In this document: piece after piece, positions 60,614 to 64,000 of the stretch | How positions within the stretch are numbered: position 1 is the stretch's first letter | How the letters are laid out: each line of letters starts with the position of its first letter | From: Capillidium heterosporum | Taxonomy: Eukaryota > Entomophthoromycota > Entomophthoromycetes > Entomophthorales > Capillidiaceae | NCBI GenBank assembly: GCA_016630905.1 | Contig: WBMQ01000002.1 | Location: forward strand, 558,001-622,000 | Length of the DNA stretch: 64,000 nt | Direction of reading: 5' to 3' | The notes under the pieces: generated by a model | What the model saw: the letters and a program-made list of their open reading frames with translations, nothing else | Database searches by the model: none | Told to the model about the DNA's origin: nothing | Made by a program: the position numbers and the translations under genes

Positions 60614-61358
60614 ATTCTTCAGCGATGTTTAAATTTATATTCAAAATATAGTATTAAATTTTTTCATATGTTTATAGTGGAATGCACATAATGCTCGGTT
60701 TTGATTTAATATTTTAATTTTCTTACGCAATTTCCATTTATAGTTGCTTTACTAGCCATTGAAGGTATATTTTTTAACTGAAACCCAAGAACATCACTAA
60801 TTTATTATACTTAGCATCCAAATAAACTTGTAGGAAATTGGACTTCTAAATGAACGTTATCGGTCGACTAGTAATCCCTAGTTTATTAGAGTGTTTAGCT
60901 AGCTGTTCACTATAAAACACGTATCTACCTTTTCAACGAACAGTGAATTTGAGACTGTCTCATACGCATTTCCCAGATCGTAGTTGGATAGGAAATTCTG
61001 GTCGTAATCCAAATAGGATCGGCAGGATGGATTATGGTGTTCATCAATATCTACCTTAACCGGCTGTCTATTGTAAGTCTTTATTACATATGATAACTGT
61101 ATATAATACTTCTTGATTACCTCTATTTTGACAGTCTAATTTATATAAATAGGTATATTCGCTTTTATGAACAAGTATAAAAGTATATCTTATTTGTAAA
61201 CAATCGAATTTGATTTGAACAGCTCAGAAATGAAATCGATAGACAGCGATGAACTCACTCAAAAACAAAATAGGTATATTTATCCAAAAGTATACTCTAT
61301 ATAAAGCCAATAATTCCACCTCATCAACCTATAAATTATTACATCAACTAACTTTATT
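60614..61358. other. Intergenic between paralogues
   Basis: AT-rich DNA with the TATATAAAG of copy 2 at its right end. No remnants of further copies are seen. Confidence 0.5.
61298..61306 (+). promoter_or_regulatory. TATA box of 3D-domain paralogue 2
   Basis: TATATAAAG lies 53-61 bp upstream of the ATG at 61359. Confidence 0.55.
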
Positions 61359-61931
61359 ATGTTTGGAACCAGTATCGCCAAAGTACCAACCTTAGTATCC
61401 CTAAGTCTGCTCCTCTTGCAACCCATCTTATCCGCAACTTCACCCTTAGGCCACTATTGGTTGTCGGAAGAAACCCAATTCCCGCTTAAGCAGCAAGTAA
61501 GTATTAGAGACGACGATGGCAAAGCCATCAGCAAAGTTAGTCGTCAGTTCTACCACCTCTTGGAACAGAAAGGTTTCGGCAAGTTGAAAGATGGTAGAGT
61601 GGTCAAAGCTTTAGATGGTCTGCGTACCCGGTTTGAAGTCGTAAACGTCATCAGCTTAGGCTCCCATGACAATCCGTTGACCCCCTATGTATCAGTTAAA
61701 ACAAACCGACTAGCCTTTGGTACTAGGATCGTTATCCCTAAGTACATAGGTGCTAAAATGCCTAACGGTAAGGAACATGACGGCTGTTTTGTAGTTGAGG
61801 ATGAATGTTTCGATTGTGTTGGCATCAATGTGTTTACTTCAACCCATGCCAATTTCCTCCAGTTTTCGGAACCTTTGAATGGGAATGCTGATTTCGTTAT
61901 TAAAAGTTGTGTGCCAAGCACTTGGGTTTAG
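61359..61931 (+). CDS. Secreted 3D/double-psi barrel family protein, copy 2
   Basis: Intronless, 190 aa, tandem to copy 1 and in the same direction. It has a signal peptide (MFGTSIAKVPTLVSLSLLLL...LSA), then GHYWLSEETQFP, KLKDGRVVKA, FGTRIVIPKYIGAKMPNG, HDGCFVVEDECFDC, INVFTSTHANFLQFSEPLNG and SCVPSTWV. It aligns along its whole length with copies 1 and 3. Two cysteines that flank the LKDGR segment in the other copies are both replaced (GFGKLKDG and GLRTRF), so one disulphide is lost as a pair. The later three-Cys cluster and the C-terminal Cys are kept. ID of the barrel motif is changed to IN (GINVFT). Function inferred as for copy 1. Confidence 0.72.
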   Translation: MFGTSIAKVPTLVSLSLLLLQPILSATSPLGHYWLSEETQFPLKQQVSIRDDDGKAISKVSRQFYHLLEQKGFGKLKDGRVVKALDGLRTRFEVVNVISLGSHDNPLTPYVSVKTNRLAFGTRIVIPKYIGAKMPNGKEHDGCFVVEDECFDCVGINVFTSTHANFLQFSEPLNGNADFVIKSCVPSTWV

Positions 61932-62635
61932 ATTCCTTGATGTATGGAGAACTTAGATGAAATAAAATACTTCCTTTTTTAGTATAGCTTTCGAGGTTGG
62001 ATATATGGATATTTCAAATTTGATGTAGAGTTTGAATAACTATTTTACTATGTTTGGTACTTTTTCATAATATATTTGCGCAGCTCTTATATAAAGTTTG
62101 GTTTTGCTATCTTATTTCAATTTGTTAGTTGTTCTTTTAGAATCCTTATTCTAGATATCAACCAGTATGTTTAAACCAATTCAGCTTTCTAATATATCCT
62201 AACATATAGTCAAATAGTAAATGAATATCCTCAAGTATGATATATGAGCAACCTTCTCAGATTCTGAGGAAAATGTTTGAGCCAAGTTCTCAAAAACCCA
62301 TAATACCATTTGAAATCAGAGTAGTACTAAATTAAGAGCTAAAGTGTTGATATTTGCGGCTTATATTCTAACTCTGTTTATTATCTGTTCAAGAGCTTCT
62401 ATTGAAATGGAAAACTGTATAGTTTATCTTGTACAAGCTTTGTATAAATGAACTGTTAACACTGTAAATGCGATCCATACTTCCTTCCAACCTCAAGTCC
62501 ATAGCTACATCCCAAAAATTATATACAAATACTTTTAAAAGCTATACATCGAAACAACACAAGAATTTATTCAGCATCGACATCTCTTTTCAAAACGTTA
62601 GGAATAAGTTAGTAAAAGCTTACTGCTAACCTCAC
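61932..62635. other. Intergenic between convergent paralogues
   Basis: AT-rich 3' spacer between copy 2 (plus) and copy 3 (minus). Nothing recognisable. Confidence 0.5.
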
Positions 62636-63214
62636 TTAAACCCAGGTACCAGGACTGCAGTTTTGTACTGTATAATCAGCAGAGCCATCCAAGTCCTCAG
62701 AATATTTCTGGTAGTTATCGTTGGTGAGAGCGTAGATATCAATATCCGCCTTTCCGGTACAGGTGTGGCAGGTATCACCTACAATGAAGCAACCGTTGTG
62801 TTGCTTTTTGTTGGGCATCTTAGTTCCCTTATACTTTTCGATGACGATCTTGGTACCGTACTTCAACGAGTTGGAGGCGACGGAGACGTAAGGGACTAGG
62901 AAATTGTCGTTGGATCCTAAAGCACCTTTGACAACCTTGAACTTGGTACAGTTCTCATCCATGGCGTTGACGACTCTACCATCCTTGAGAAGTCCGGAAC
63001 ATTCAGTTTGCAACGAGCTATAGAACTTCTTGGAGACTTTGGCGATGACGCTGCCACTCTCACTCTTGATGGTTGCATCTTGACCGATGGGGAATTCCTT
63101 TTCATTGGCGATCCAGTAGTGGGTCAACTTGGTCTTGGCAGCAGCCACGTACTTGGGGACTAAGAGACCTACTAAAGCAATTAAGGCTACGTTCTTGATA
63201 TTGAGCCCAACCAT
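62636..63214 (-). CDS. Secreted 3D/double-psi barrel family protein, copy 3
   Basis: Intronless, 192 aa, opposite strand to copies 1 and 2. The N-terminus (MVGLNIKNVALIALVGLLVP KYVAAA) is a signal peptide. The domain reads LTHYWIANEKEFPIG, ECSGLLKDGRVVNAMDENC, YGTKIVIEKYKGTKMPNKK, HNGCFIVGDTCHTC, ADIDIYALTNDNYQKYSEDL and NCSPGTWV. It keeps all six cysteines of copy 1, with short indels between them. The coding sequence is richer in G/C than its surroundings, suggesting high expression. Function inferred as for copy 1. Confidence 0.72.
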   Translation of the reverse strand: MVGLNIKNVALIALVGLLVPKYVAAAKTKLTHYWIANEKEFPIGQDATIKSESGSVIAKVSKKFYSSLQTECSGLLKDGRVVNAMDENCTKFKVVKGALGSNDNFLVPYVSVASNSLKYGTKIVIEKYKGTKMPNKKQHNGCFIVGDTCHTCTGKADIDIYALTNDNYQKYSEDLDGSADYTVQNCSPGTWV

Positions 63215-64000
63215 GTTTGTTTTATTAATTATTGACTTTCTTTTTATTAATTTTGGTGGAATTAAGGCTCTATTTATACTACTTTTTCGCTCTAAATGTC
63301 TTTACCATAAAGGTCACGACTTGTCAGAATTTGGTGTTTGCAATTCTTCGTAACTAAGGTTCCTATTATTAGATATGGTTGAACTAACCGATTCAACAAG
63401 ATTACTCACGCCATTTCTTGATATACCATATTGATGGAATTTCAATAAAAAGGCATATCTTTACTATCAGTGTCCAACTGACTATTGCCAAAGTTAGCAA
63501 TTACGGTATCGTGAAGTGCCCTGCTTTACCGTAAACAGATATGCATTTGACATTTAAAGTAAAGGCATTAACATCAGGGAATTTTTATATCGTATTACAC
63601 CACATGTTAATGTGTATTAAAGTCATAGGTATCGTATGTTGAAACTTTTAAATCCACTCGCACCTCCCAAATCTTGAACTACACCTTGGTAGCGACAGAA
63701 TTTTTTATCAGTACACCAATTATTTCATACTGCTTTGTAGGTCAGAAGCTCGTGGCCACATATAGTGTCGCCAGATGTCTTAAAATAGCTATGGAATTGT
63801 GCAATCACAATATATTGATTAATCTATTGTAAACATGTTGTACCTGAGGATAATTAGATAGTACCAGAACATAACACATAGGGCATTCTAAAGCTTCTAA
63901 TGAGGCATTGACAATTAATCAAAACAGATGAAGTTTTAGTACAAAAAGAACGTCGATTAAACAGCTATAGAATAAAGTATTGGATAAAAGTATATGTACC
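63215..64000. other. Intergenic to window end
   Basis: Upstream region of copy 3, with its TATA box at 63270-63278, then AT-rich DNA to the window edge. No further gene is supported. Confidence 0.5.
63270..63278 (-). promoter_or_regulatory. TATA box of 3D-domain paralogue 3
   Basis: TATAAATAG on the minus strand lies 56-64 bp upstream of the ATG at 63214. Confidence 0.5.

Overview
This window is nuclear DNA from a fungus. It is AT-rich, with single genes on both strands, 87 very short spliceosomal introns (about 30-94 nt, almost all GT...TAG) and a clearly fungal gene set: KOG1/Raptor, two PacC/Rim101-type zinc-finger proteins, SET2 with a WW domain, CUS1/SF3B2, MSH6, PRP4 kinase, NOP15/NIFK, TRM112, capping protein alpha and alpha-tubulin. 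I cannot name the species. The divergence of the proteins and the mix of families fit an early-diverging (non-Dikarya) filamentous fungus better than a well-studied yeast or Aspergillus, but this is inference. I found 26 protein-coding genes and no tRNA, rRNA, CRISPR array or transposon. In every multi-exon gene whose full exon set I assembled, the exons sum to a whole number of codons and keep the family motifs in frame. The exceptions are the two genes with apparent frameshifts (33535-34301 and 38586-40171).

Layout. 1-8 kb: KOG1 (TORC1 scaffold) and an intronless PX-PB1 protein resembling Bem1 without SH3 domains. 9.5-14 kb: a bona fide PacC/Rim101 gene facing, tail to tail, a diverged PacC-like gene. 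15.7-26.5 kb: a secreted S28 peptidase, capping protein alpha, two mitochondrial carriers (a Rim2-like pyrimidine nucleotide carrier and an SLC25A29-like carrier), two small secreted proteins (an 8-Cys chitin-binding-like protein and a coiled-coil protein) and an unrecognised basic protein. 27-38 kb: SET2, a secreted Lys/Ser/Asp-rich protein, a C6orf136/DUF2358-like mitochondrial protein with a reading-frame break, and arylamine N-acetyltransferase. 38.5-46 kb: NOP15 with an Ala/Lys-rich tail interrupted by two frameshifts, alpha-tubulin, TRM112 and a SPRY protein. 47-59 kb: a secreted aminoacylase, CUS1, the 23-exon MSH6 gene, and PRP4 kinase convergent with MSH6. 60-63.2 kb: three paralogues of a small secreted family that looks like a 3D/double-psi beta-barrel domain.

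Two classes of gene stand out. Conserved housekeeping genes are mostly intron-rich and have no clear TATA box. Secreted or lineage-restricted genes (S28 peptidase, 3D-domain trio, Cys-rich, coiled-coil and KSD-rich proteins) together with NAT, PacC and the PX-PB1 gene are intronless, and many carry TATAAAA/TATATAAAG-type elements 40-90 bp upstream of the ATG. The PacC promoter also holds two GCCAAG sites, the recognition sequence of PacC itself, just upstream of its TATA box, suggesting autoregulation of the pH-response regulator. The main candidates for new biology are the 3D-domain secreted family, the convergent PacC pair, and the repeated use of AAG 3' splice sites placed just after a skipped TAG.
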